64,000 bases of DNA from positions 434,001 through 498,000 of the forward strand of contig NZ_JAFIQX010000001.1 of assembly GCF_017356035.1 (NCBI RefSeq), given 5' to 3'. This DNA comes from Longitalea luteola. Its GTDB lineage: Bacteria; Bacteroidota; Bacteroidia; Chitinophagales; Chitinophagaceae. This document shows positions 17,404 to 25,666 of this stretch, piece by piece; position 1 is the stretch's first letter, and every line of letters starts with the position of its first letter. The position numbers were made by a program, and so were the translations under genes. Below the pieces are notes generated by a model that worked only from the letters and a program-made list of their open reading frames with translations, was not told the origin of the DNA and made no database searches.

Positions 17404-18837
17404 ATGACAAAAACGCCCCCATTTAAAATTGGATTGTTTGGAATAGGATTGGATACCTACTGGCCTCAGTTTGCAGGCTTAAAAGAAAGACTGGAAGGCT
17501 ACCTGGGTGAAGTGCATAAACAAATTGCGGCGCTGCACCCCGATATTGTTAATGCCGGACTGGTTGATACGGCTGATAAAGCCTTTGAAGCCGGATACCG
17601 GTTCCGCACGGAAGGGGTAAATATTATATTTCTGTATGTAACCACCTATGCATTGTCCTCAACCGTATTGCCCGTGGTACAGCAGGCTAAAGTACCGGTG
17701 ATCGTTTTGAATTTGTCGCCCGAAGCGGCCATCGACTACAAGGCATTCAACAGCATGAATGACCGTACCCGCATGACCGGTGAATGGCTGGCCTATTGTT
17801 CTGCCTGCCCCGTGCCCGAAATCGCCAATGTGTTCCTGCGTACCGGCATACAGTTCTACCAGGTTACCGGTATGTTGTACAGCGATGCCGAATGCTGGAA
17901 AGAGATCCTGGAATGGGTAGAAGCGGCTAAAGTAGCCCACACTATGGCGTTTAACAGGCTGGGTTGTATGGGCCATTATTACAGCGGCATGCTTGATATT
18001 TATTCTGACCTCACCCAGCAATACCGGTTCTTCGGCGGGCATATTGAGTTGATAGAAGTAGATGAACTGGCGGCCTTACGGCGCGAAGTAACAGAAGCAG
18101 CGATCGAACAACGCGTTGCTTTATTCAAGACGACCTTTGATGTGCAGGCCGATTGTTCTACTGAAGAATTGATCAGGGCCGCCCGTACTTCCGTAGCTTT
18201 AGACAAGCTGGTTGCTCAATACCAACTGGGTTCTATGGCTTATTATTACAAAGGCACCGGCAATGAAGAGAATGAAGATGCTATCAGCTCTATTATCCTG
18301 GGCAACTCCATGCTCACTGCCAGCGGTGTGCCCGTGGCGGGTGAATACGAGATAAAGAATGCGCAGGCTATGAAGATCATGGACAGCTTTGGCGCCGGCG
18401 GTTCTTTTACGGAATACTATGCCATGGATTTCAAGGAAGATGTGGTATTGATGGGACATGACGGTCCGGGCCATATAGCTATTGCCGAAGGGAAGACCAA
18501 AGTGCGCCCACTCTATGTGTATCATGGGAAAGTGGGTAGGGGATTATCGGTTGAAATGTCGGTAAAGAACGGACCGGTTACCCTGCTTTCGGTTGTACAG
18601 CAGGGGGACGGCCGGCTGATGTTGTTAACCGCTGAAGGGGCTTCTGTTGCCGGTCCGATCCTCGAAATAGGTAATACCAATAGCCGCTATAAATTCTCCA
18701 TCGGCGCCCGCCGGTTTGTAAATGACTGGAACAGCCATGGCCCCGCCCACCATTGTGCAGTAGGCGTGGGGCACATAGTGTCGAAAATTAAAAAGTTAGG
18801 ATTGTTGTTGGGTATCGAGGTTAAGCAAGTCTGTTAG
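17404..18837 (+). CDS. L-arabinose isomerase family protein
   Basis: A 477-residue sugar isomerase of the L-arabinose/L-fucose isomerase superfamily, which converts an aldose to a ketose (for arabinose, to L-ribulose) in the cytoplasm with Mn2+. The N-terminal Rossmann-like domain begins IGLFGIGLDTYWPQF; the metal and substrate region includes GEYEIKNAQAMKI near 317-329, MGHDGPGHIA near 350-359, and the C-terminal GPAHHCAVGVGH near 450-461, matching the Glu, Glu, His, His metal ligands of AraA. The length is near AraA (about 500). It stands after the terminator of the GH51-galM unit, supporting arabinose as substrate. Kinase and epimerase steps (AraB, AraD) are not in the window. Exact substrate is inferred. 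Confidence 0.85.
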   Translation: MTKTPPFKIGLFGIGLDTYWPQFAGLKERLEGYLGEVHKQIAALHPDIVNAGLVDTADKAFEAGYRFRTEGVNIIFLYVTTYALSSTVLPVVQQAKVPVIVLNLSPEAAIDYKAFNSMNDRTRMTGEWLAYCSACPVPEIANVFLRTGIQFYQVTGMLYSDAECWKEILEWVEAAKVAHTMAFNRLGCMGHYYSGMLDIYSDLTQQYRFFGGHIELIEVDELAALRREVTEAAIEQRVALFKTTFDVQADCSTEELIRAARTSVALDKLVAQYQLGSMAYYYKGTGNEENEDAISSIILGNSMLTASGVPVAGEYEIKNAQAMKIMDSFGAGGSFTEYYAMDFKEDVVLMGHDGPGHIAIAEGKTKVRPLYVYHGKVGRGLSVEMSVKNGPVTLLSVVQQGDGRLMLLTAEGASVAGPILEIGNTNSRYKFSIGARRFVNDWNSHGPAHHCAVGVGHIVSKIKKLGLLLGIEVKQVC

Positions 18838-18882
18838 GATCTTGGGATTTCTGATTTCCTGATTACGAGATTTATTAAATCT

Positions 18883-18957
18883 AAAAATCCCGAAATCCCG
18901 AAATCCCGAAATCCCAAAATCCCGAAATCCCGAAATCCCAAAATCAGAAATCAGAAA
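18883..18957. repeat. tandem AAATCCCG repeats
   Basis: Eight near-identical 8-9 bp units (AAATCCCG or AAATCCCA) in the convergent gap before the debranching-enzyme gene, preceded at 18841-18870 by sequence of the opposite sense (GATTTCTGATTTCC), so the transcript could fold back on itself. Confidence 0.85.
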
Positions 18958-18958
18958 T

Positions 18959-21136
18959 CTATTTGATGGCGACTATTTCCCAGCCCACCGGCTTTTTGAT
19001 ACAATGAATGCCCAGGTCATGTTCATACCTGATCATTTCCAGCTCAAACACTTCATTGCCAAACCGCAGGTTCGAGATCCTGATCTGTTTAATGTAATCC
19101 GGCAGCATCGGTTTGTACAGGGTCAGTTTCTTGTTGTGAGCGTCGAAGGTAACGCGTAAACAACCCTGTATCAGCAGGAATACCGCGGCTACTGACCAGG
19201 CTTGTGGGGAACAGGCCACGGGGTAAGCGGTAGGAGATTCTCCCCGCCGGAATGGAAAGCCACAAAACAGTTCAGGCAATCGCTGTTGTTCTATGAAGAG
19301 CGACGCATCGAATAATCCCTGCATCAGCCGGAGGGATTCCTGCATCAACCCATAGCGGGCGAACCCATAGGCGGCCAGGGCGGTGTCGTGCGGCCATACC
19401 GATCCGTTATGATACGACATGGGGTTGTACCTCGCTGCCCGCGATGAAAGCGTACGAATGCCCCAGCCGGTGAACATATCATCACTCATCAATACATTGG
19501 CTGTGCGCACGGCTCTTTCCGGGGTCACAATGCCGGAGTATAAAAGATGTCCTACGTTCGATGACACCACCCGGCAGGGTCTTTTATCGCCGTCCAGGGC
19601 CAGGATGTACGTACCTAAATCATCGTCCCAGAATACTTCATTGAAATGTTCTTTCAACTCTTCCGCTTCTTTTTTCAACTGTTCTGCCATTTCGTGATGA
19701 CCTAAGCGGTGGGCGATATAAGCAGCCTGTTTTTTGGCATCGTACACATAGCCCTGCACTTCACATAATGCGATGGGAAAAGAGGCCAGGTCGCCATTCT
19801 CGTGCGAGATGGAATCGTGTGAATCTTTCCATCCCTGGTTGGCCAGACCGCTTTCTGCTTTGCGCTCGTATTCTACAAAGCCGTCGCCATCCATATCGCC
19901 ATATACTTTTATCCAGGTGAGTGCCTGTAAAATATTATCCCATATTTCGCGGATGGTCGCCAGGTCGTCGGTGCGTTTTAAGTAGTGGCCGGCCAGTACG
20001 ATGAATAAAGGTGTGGTATCGATACTGCCATAATACAGTTTGAACGGAATTTCACCAGTCTCGGCCATTTCACCCGATCTTATTTCATGTAAGATCTTGC
20101 CTGGTTCAGCATCCTGCAACGGTAACAATTCCTTTGCCTGTCTTTTGGCCTGATACATTAAAACGCCTTTGGCAATATTGGGGGCTACCCATAAAGTTTC
20201 CAGGGCCGTAATAGTGCCATCGCGGCCAAACACCGTGTTGTACCAGGGTACCCCCGCGTAGGGATAACAGCCATACGGTGTTTGCACCAGCAATGAGAGC
20301 AGATCATTCTTCGAACGGTTGATCCAGTTATTGAACTGCTCATTGTCGGTATAGATCTCAGCGATCATTTCCTTGCTCTTCTCCATGCCCGTTCTGATCT
20401 TATTGAACGCGGCGGAATAAGATTCGAGCATAACCGGCTGGGAAACCGAAAAAACGGAAGTGCAATTAATGCTGAAGGTTTCCTGTGGCGCCAGTTTTAT
20501 TTTATAATATACCCTGTTCTCTTTTATGACCGCAGGGGCCGGATCAAAATGCAGGTTCGTCTGCCGTTCAATGTTGTCGAGCCCCTTATAGGAAAGTACA
20601 ATATGATTTTTAGCTGATATTACCGGTACCTGTACAGCGCCTCTTTGTTTTCTCGGTATGCCCCTCACCTCAAAGATGTCCCTGAAGTCGGCGTCAAAAG
20701 TGATCTCCAGTTCCGCCTCATGTACATCGGAACCATAGTTGTGCAGGATGATCAGTTCATGACAGGCGCCGTCCTGCAGGAATTTACTGCGGGAGATATG
20801 TAAGGTGCCCTTGGGAATGACCATATTCTGATCGTCGTTGATGTCGGGATTGGTAAGGTCAACCGACATCATTTCATTTTCATTTTTGATATTGGAGCTG
20901 AGCAGCATGGGCCGGTAATGGTTTAGCTCCAGTTCCATATCGCTGAGGAACCGCGTGCCCTGGTGGTAGATGCCCTGCACACAGGTTCCAAACTGTTTAA
21001 TATCGCCCCAGCGGTCAAAAATGCCAAAGGTATCGCCATAATTCAGTGTGAGCACACGATCATCGGCATACGAAGAAGAAGCCAGTATGTAGTATTTGTC
21101 ATCATGCAGCTTCACCAGGGTGTCGTGCTTTTTCAT
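18959..21136 (-). CDS. amylo-alpha-1,6-glucosidase-like (glycogen debranching family) protein
   Basis: A 725-residue cytoplasmic protein with an N-terminal beta-rich domain of glycogen-debranching proteins (residues about 1-240) and a C-terminal (alpha/alpha)6 barrel. Barrel signatures include YPYAGVPWYNTVFGRDG near 290, which has the conserved GRDG acid, WKDSHDSISHENGDLA near 430, and SYHNGSVWPHDTA near 585. Members cleave alpha-1,6 branches in glycogen or related glucans, although many bacterial copies lack tested activity. A GT4 gene lies 24 bp upstream on the same strand, forming an operon; this pairing recurs in trehalose/glycogen loci, and treS is at 4.8-8.1 kb. Location is cytoplasmic as no signal peptide is visible. 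Confidence 0.88.
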   Translation of the reverse strand: MKKHDTLVKLHDDKYYILASSSYADDRVLTLNYGDTFGIFDRWGDIKQFGTCVQGIYHQGTRFLSDMELELNHYRPMLLSSNIKNENEMMSVDLTNPDINDDQNMVIPKGTLHISRSKFLQDGACHELIILHNYGSDVHEAELEITFDADFRDIFEVRGIPRKQRGAVQVPVISAKNHIVLSYKGLDNIERQTNLHFDPAPAVIKENRVYYKIKLAPQETFSINCTSVFSVSQPVMLESYSAAFNKIRTGMEKSKEMIAEIYTDNEQFNNWINRSKNDLLSLLVQTPYGCYPYAGVPWYNTVFGRDGTITALETLWVAPNIAKGVLMYQAKRQAKELLPLQDAEPGKILHEIRSGEMAETGEIPFKLYYGSIDTTPLFIVLAGHYLKRTDDLATIREIWDNILQALTWIKVYGDMDGDGFVEYERKAESGLANQGWKDSHDSISHENGDLASFPIALCEVQGYVYDAKKQAAYIAHRLGHHEMAEQLKKEAEELKEHFNEVFWDDDLGTYILALDGDKRPCRVVSSNVGHLLYSGIVTPERAVRTANVLMSDDMFTGWGIRTLSSRAARYNPMSYHNGSVWPHDTALAAYGFARYGLMQESLRLMQGLFDASLFIEQQRLPELFCGFPFRRGESPTAYPVACSPQAWSVAAVFLLIQGCLRVTFDAHNKKLTLYKPMLPDYIKQIRISNLRFGNEVFELEMIRYEHDLGIHCIKKPVGWEIVAIK

Positions 21137-21160
21137 TATCCAGTGTTTTGTATCCGTTTA

Positions 21161-22234
21161 TTATTTTCTATACGCTGGTGTTAAAGAGAAACTAAGTTTG
21201 GGTTGTTTGAATACCGTTTTTTCGTACAACCGTACATAATTTTCAGCCATTACAATATCGCTGAATCTTTTTTCAAAGGTTTCGCGGCAAGCCGAACGGC
21301 TTATTAAATGAATATTTTTAAGAGCTTCCGCTGCTTTATCAATATTGTTAACAATGAAGCCGGTTTTGCCATGTTCAATGATCTCGGGAACGGAACCATG
21401 ACTATAAGCAATGACAGGTGTACCGCAAGCCATAGCTTCTATCAGCACCATGCCAAATGGTTCGGGCCAGTCGATCGGGAACAGCAATGCTTTGGCGTTG
21501 GCCAGCAATGGCCCTTTTTCCTTTTCCCCGATCTCCTGCAGATATTCAACATGCGGCTCATCGAGCAGCGGACGGATCTCTTTCTCAAAATATCTTTCAT
21601 CGGCTTTATCTACTTTCGCCGCGATCTTTATTTTTATGTTCGCCTTGCGGGCGATTTCAATAGCGCGGTCTGCTCTTTTTTCGGGCGAGAACCGGCCCAG
21701 GAAAACCACATAATCTCCTTTTCCTTCGCCATAATCATACAGGTCAACCGGCAACCCATGATATACGGTATCCACCCAGTTGGCCATAGGTAATGGCCGC
21801 CGTTGTGCATTGGAGATAGAGATCACCGGAATATCACTGAATTTTTTATACAATGGTTTTAGTTCCGGGATATCCAAGCGTCCATGCAGGGTGGTCAATG
21901 ACCGTGTATCGCAGAAGCGGCTCACGGGAAAATGCAGATAATCTGTATGGAAATGCAACAGGTCAAATTCATGCGCACGATCCATTACTTCCTGGATCTG
22001 CAGGATATGCCCCGCAACCTGATCGACACAATTACTCAATCGTAACGAAGTAGGTGTAACAGAAACCAGTTTGGCATTCGTCACCGAATCGCCTGATGCA
22101 AACAATGTGACTTGATGACCAAGCTTTACCAAAGCATTGGTGAGGTAAGCTACTACACGTTCTGTGCCGCCATAGAATTTGGGCGGAACTGATTCAACCA
22201 ACGGGGCAATTTGTGCAATTCTCAACATAGCCAA
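21161..22234 (-). CDS. glycosyltransferase family 4 (GT-B fold)
   Basis: A 357-residue GT4 retaining glycosyltransferase. The N-terminal acceptor domain begins RIAQIAPLVESVPPKFYGGT, the glycine-rich loop used by GT4 enzymes. The C-terminal donor domain shows GRFSPEKRADRAIEIA near 178 and the E-x7-E nucleotide-sugar motif EPFGMVLIEAMACGTPVIAY near 260. It sits 24 bp upstream of the debranching-type enzyme on the same strand, so both are likely expressed together. The acceptor is not evident; the pairing suggests glucan or trehalose-related metabolism rather than cell-surface polysaccharide. No membrane anchor is seen. Confidence 0.9.
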   Translation of the reverse strand: MAMLRIAQIAPLVESVPPKFYGGTERVVAYLTNALVKLGHQVTLFASGDSVTNAKLVSVTPTSLRLSNCVDQVAGHILQIQEVMDRAHEFDLLHFHTDYLHFPVSRFCDTRSLTTLHGRLDIPELKPLYKKFSDIPVISISNAQRRPLPMANWVDTVYHGLPVDLYDYGEGKGDYVVFLGRFSPEKRADRAIEIARKANIKIKIAAKVDKADERYFEKEIRPLLDEPHVEYLQEIGEKEKGPLLANAKALLFPIDWPEPFGMVLIEAMACGTPVIAYSHGSVPEIIEHGKTGFIVNNIDKAAEALKNIHLISRSACRETFEKRFSDIVMAENYVRLYEKTVFKQPKLSFSLTPAYRK

Positions 22235-22621
22235 TAATTTCTGTTTGTTGTTTCAATTAAAATTATACGGCGATGGTGTGATAGGGGTATGCGAGGAGGT
22301 TGGGGAAAAATGGCGTCAGGGTGGCATATGGTGAAAATTATACAACATAAGTACGCTCCTGATTTATCTATTAACGCTTTCTGAATGAAAGGTATTCATA
22401 TTAAATACGAACAGGAATACGCAATTCGGATGCCAGGGGAAACCAATGTGCTGATGGGATCATTGGCTAATGTGCTAATTCCGATTTTGCAGAGGTTCCT
22501 GTTAAAGGCTTAGTTCATGCCTAAGCAAGAGCGATAGCATGTATTAGCATTAGCACATCAGTACATTAGCAAATTAGCTAACTCCTTGACTTTTTGAATC
22601 GCTTTCATTCCCTCAAGCGCC
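22235..22621. other. intergenic region, minus-strand promoter area and TTAGCACA words
   Basis: 387 bp between the AraC gene and the GT4 operon. The half next to GT4 is unique AT-rich DNA that should hold its promoter. The half next to AraC (22464-22580) has scattered GCTAATGTGCTAAT and TTAGCACATCAG words like those at 4500-4680. A 42-codon plus-strand ORF at about 22384 overlaps these repeats and is not considered a gene. Confidence 0.45.
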
Positions 22622-23503
22622 TTACAACTTAAGAGTTTTATTCCTGAATTGAACGGGTGTTACCCCCGTCTTTTCCTTAAACAATTTTGAGAAATAAAAG
22701 TTGGATTCGAAGTTGAGCTCGAAAGCGATCTCTTTTACCGATTTGGTAGTATTGGTAAGCAGTTCTTTGGCTTTGTGTATCTTCAGTTGTATTTGAAACT
22801 GCCCCGGTGCAAGGCCGGTATATTCTTTGAATATTTTTCTGAATCGTGAATAACTGATCTGCAGTTCATGCGCTACATCAACCGGCGAATAGTTCTGATC
22901 GATATTCGACCGGAACAATAACCGCGCTTTATCTACAATAGCTTCTACGTCCTGCCCGGTAAATTTTTCCTGTTGTGATAATGAATAAATATTACCAAGC
23001 AGGTGTAACACGGTGCCGGCAATGAGCGGTTGATAGCCCGCTTTTTCTTCTCTCGTGGTATCGATGATCTCCTGGAATAAATGCAACAGCGGTTCCTGGT
23101 AACCAACCGGTATGATCGGATTGGCCGGGGTAAAAAATTTTTTAGCCAGCAGGTTTTGTACGATGGGACCATTGAATCCCACCCAGTATTCATCCCAGCC
23201 GGTTTTTTTATCGGGTTTGTAGCGATGCCGTTCCTCGGGGAATAACAGGATGACAGAACCTGCTGTTATGGGTTGCTGTCCGCCGCTGTTAGATTCAAAG
23301 AGGCCGCTGCCCTGTGTGATATAAATTATCTGGAACTCCTGCAATACCCTTCCTTTTTCCCAGTTGAAATAATGATGGGCAGGATGTGTGGCATAGGGGT
23401 AAGTGCTCCCTGCAACAATGTGTGTGCAGCCGGTGTTCAAAACGCTCAGGCCCCAGCTTTCATCTTCTTCACTTACCGGCAGGTATTTGTAGTAATTGAC
23501 CAT
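22622..23503 (-). CDS. AraC-family transcriptional regulator
   Basis: A 293-residue regulator with an N-terminal cupin-type sensor domain (residues about 30-170, with AHHYFNWEKGRVLQEFQIIY and a GSVILLFPEERHRYKP strand pair) and a C-terminal double HTH (about 195-290), including the signature KELLTNTTKSVKEIAFELNF and YFSKLFKEKTGVTPVQFR. Regulators of this shape usually sense a sugar and activate nearby carbohydrate genes. It is divergent from an ECF sigma gene (154-bp gap) and upstream of the GT4/debranching operon on its own strand. Its target cannot be fixed from the sequence. Confidence 0.93.
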   Translation of the reverse strand: MVNYYKYLPVSEEDESWGLSVLNTGCTHIVAGSTYPYATHPAHHYFNWEKGRVLQEFQIIYITQGSGLFESNSGGQQPITAGSVILLFPEERHRYKPDKKTGWDEYWVGFNGPIVQNLLAKKFFTPANPIIPVGYQEPLLHLFQEIIDTTREEKAGYQPLIAGTVLHLLGNIYSLSQQEKFTGQDVEAIVDKARLLFRSNIDQNYSPVDVAHELQISYSRFRKIFKEYTGLAPGQFQIQLKIHKAKELLTNTTKSVKEIAFELNFESNFYFSKLFKEKTGVTPVQFRNKTLKL

Positions 23504-23657
23504 GTTGTTGCTTTAATATCAAAAAGTACAACGCAAATATCAAATCAGGTAAATAGCCAGCACAATAATAGCAATAATTTTATTGGGCACAATGTACCAT
23601 GTTACTTATCGGGTCAACAGCCATTCACAGCAATAAAACGATTGTAAACCATTTGAT

Positions 23658-24200
23658 ATGAACGGGAACACACCTGATAGCCATCTGATTGAATTATGGC
23701 GTACCGGTAATGAGAACGCATACCGTGTATTATTTGATCGTTATTTTTTTAAGCTGTACAACTATACCCTGAAACTGATCTCTGACAAAAGTATTTCAGA
23801 AGAGATAGTGATGGACGTTATGCTGGCGGTATGGCAGAAGCGCGACCGCCTCAACAGCAATCTTTCTTTATCGGCTTATTTATATAGATCGGTCAGGAAC
23901 CGCCTGATAGATCATCTGCGCAAACAACACCTGCCTACTGTTTCCCTGGATCAAACATCGGTGGAACCGCCTTCTTCATTTATTACCGATAGCCGTATTC
24001 TGCATAAAGAACTGGAACGTTTATATAAGAATTCGCTCGACCGGTTACCGCCGCAAAAGAAACGCATCTTTACCATGAGCAGGGAAGAAGGCAGCTCCTA
24101 CAAGGAAATAGCCGACAGATTGCAATTATCAAAGAACACCGTTGAGAATCATATGGTGGCGGCGCTGCGGTTGCTGAAAGACCATATGGCAATGTGCTAA
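23658..24200 (+). CDS. RNA polymerase ECF sigma factor (FecI-like), no adjacent anti-sigma
   Basis: A 180-residue sigma-70 family factor with region 2 (about 15-85; the DRYFFKLYNYTLKL and LSAYLYRSVRNRLIDHLR helices) and region 4 (about 115-175; LDRLPPQKKRIFTMSREEGS and the EIADRLQLSKNTVENHM HTH). In Bacteroidota such factors usually precede a FecR anti-sigma gene and a SusC/SusD pair. Here none follows: the stop codon lies in a repeat word (GGCAATGTGCTAA) and the next gene is convergent. The last residues (MAMC) are repeat-encoded, so the 3' end may have been rewritten. It is divergent from an AraC regulator. Its anti-sigma and regulon must be elsewhere, or it is unlinked. Confidence 0.92.
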   Translation: MNGNTPDSHLIELWRTGNENAYRVLFDRYFFKLYNYTLKLISDKSISEEIVMDVMLAVWQKRDRLNSNLSLSAYLYRSVRNRLIDHLRKQHLPTVSLDQTSVEPPSSFITDSRILHKELERLYKNSLDRLPPQKKRIFTMSREEGSSYKEIADRLQLSKNTVENHMVAALRLLKDHMAMC

Positions 24201-24352
24201 CGGCAATGTGATAATTTGATAATTTGATAATTGGAAATTGAGATAATTAATGATTCGATAATGTGGTAATACGCACTCTGATAATTTGATAATTCGAAGT
24301 TGTCCTTATCTTCCTCTGTATTCATCATCACATCATCACATTATCAAATTAG
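24201..24352. repeat. GATAATTTGATAATT and CATCATCACATTATC repeats
   Basis: The whole 152-bp convergent gap is made of TGATAATT words in its first two-thirds and ATCATCACATTATC words in its last third. The two halves are partly reverse complementary (GATAATTTGATAA against TTATCAAATTAGC), so a hairpin is possible. The last bases include the stop of the DeoR gene. Confidence 0.8.
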
Positions 24353-25120
24353 CTAATTAACGATGGTCACTTCTATCCCCCGGCTTTCGAACTGCGAAAC
24401 AAAATGTTCTGAGATGCCACTATCGGTGATGATCTGATCAATCTCTTCGAGCCCGCAGATGCGGCCGAAACCACGTTTACCAAATTTGGTAGAGTCGGAG
24501 AGCACGATCACTTTTTGTGATACCTCTATCATTTGCCGGTTCAGGTGGGCTTCCATTACACTGGTAGTTGTGAGGCCGAACTCCAGGTCAATGCCATCTA
24601 CACCCAGGAATAATTTACTGCAGAAAAAATCGGTAAGGATCTTTTGCGCGTAGGGTCCGGTTACAGAAGAGGAGCTTTTGCGCAGGATCCCGCCCAGCTG
24701 CATGATCTCGATATCCGGGTGTTTGATCAATTCCTGCGCTACCTGCAGCGAGGCAGTAATAACGGTCACATTTTCTTTAGCCGGAAAATTTTTGGCCAGC
24801 GCGAGCACCGTAGTACCGGAGGCAATGATGATGGAATCGTTATCGGTGATCAGTTGGGCCGCGGTAAAGCCGATCTTCATTTTTTCTGCCGACTGCAGTT
24901 TCTCCTTTTCATTGACCGGCCGGTCGATCGTATAGGGATTATTCGTCGTTGCGCCGCCATGCGTGCGGAACAACAGATTCTTGTCTTCCAGCAGTTTCAA
25001 ATCCTTTCGGATCGTTACAGACGAAACATCGAGCTCCTTGCAAAGCTCCAGTACGTTAACGAAACTTTCCTTACTCAGTTTATTCAGTATGAATTGGTGG
25101 CGTTCAGTTTGTGAGATCAT
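24353..25120 (-). CDS. DeoR/GlpR-family transcriptional repressor
   Basis: A 255-residue DeoR-family regulator. The N-terminal winged HTH (about 5-60) contains VLELCKELDVSSVTIRKDLK followed by the family signature RTHGGA near 54-59. The C-terminal sensor domain (about 75-250) has the ISOCOT fold that binds phosphorylated sugars, with SGTTVLALAKNF near 101, LGVDGID near 172 and DSTKFGKRGF near 209. It is divergent from glpD, and glpK, glpF and a GDPD gene follow, so it is very likely the local glp regulator with glycerol-3-phosphate as effector. Candidate binding boxes with TTTCG and CGAAA lie at 25573-25655. GlpR is a probable name but is not assigned. Confidence 0.92.
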   Translation of the reverse strand: MISQTERHQFILNKLSKESFVNVLELCKELDVSSVTIRKDLKLLEDKNLLFRTHGGATTNNPYTIDRPVNEKEKLQSAEKMKIGFTAAQLITDNDSIIIASGTTVLALAKNFPAKENVTVITASLQVAQELIKHPDIEIMQLGGILRKSSSSVTGPYAQKILTDFFCSKLFLGVDGIDLEFGLTTTSVMEAHLNRQMIEVSQKVIVLSDSTKFGKRGFGRICGLEEIDQIITDSGISEHFVSQFESRGIEVTIVN

Positions 25121-25572
25121 AATTGGTGTACCAAATTAAAGGAAAATTATCAGATGGCTGTACAGGGACGGTAGTTTGAATAACAGAATTGTCTGATTAC
25201 AATGGCGTTGGCCGCTCTGCTTTTAACAAGCACCCGGCGGTTCGCGCTTCCTGACCATCTGTAAACCGTAGCTGCGCCGGGTCTGCTTCGGGCCAGATTC
25301 GCCAATGTCTCGTTGATACCCCGTAGATGTCTCGTATATGTTCCGTACTTATGCCGATCCTTTAAAGGAACGGGATATCCGGGAAACATGCAGGAAGCTC
25401 GCACCTGAAATGCACAAGAGGCTCCGGGATCTGGTACCCTTAAGACCTGGTAATGCTCCGGTAACGGGTATTTAAAATTGCCTGGTCTCTAGTACCGCCT
25501 GTCCAATGCAAACGTCCTTAATAAGTTCAATTGTTCCTGCCTGGCAGGTTTAGTGCTCCAAATAAGATAACA
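25121..25572. other. divergent intergenic region upstream of the glp block
   Basis: 452 bp of unique, moderately GC-rich sequence before the operator region. It contains two spaced TGTCTCGT words (25306 and 25328) and a short imperfect palindrome CCTGCC-T-GGCAGG at 25536-25548, a weaker relative of the palindromes at 3196 and 49895. No gene was recognised in any frame; the minus-strand ORF here has no protein-like features. Confidence 0.5.
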
Positions 25573-25655
25573 GAAAGTTTCGCAATATTATATTAAAGTT
25601 TCAAATTGTTTCGTTATTATTGCATCATAGAAGTATTTGTAATAAAACGAAAGTT
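25573..25655 (+). promoter_or_regulatory. candidate DeoR/GlpR operator region before glpD
   Basis: Four related boxes precede the glpD start at 25667: GAAAGTTTCG (25573-25582), TAAAGTTTCAAA (25594-25605), TTGTTTCGTTATTA (25607-25620) and, inverted, TAATAAAACGAAAG (25640-25653). The last two form an imperfect palindrome, TTTCGTTATTA facing TAATAAAACGAAA. TTTCG/CGAAA boxes are typical of DeoR-family operators, and a DeoR-family gene is divergent. Confidence 0.5.
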
Positions 25656-25666
25656 TTTGGTATAAA

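Noticed and set aside
25150-25404. 84-codon minus-strand ORF upstream of glpD
   Set aside because: The composition is Arg/Cys rich with no domain, and the sequence lies in a divergent regulatory gap.
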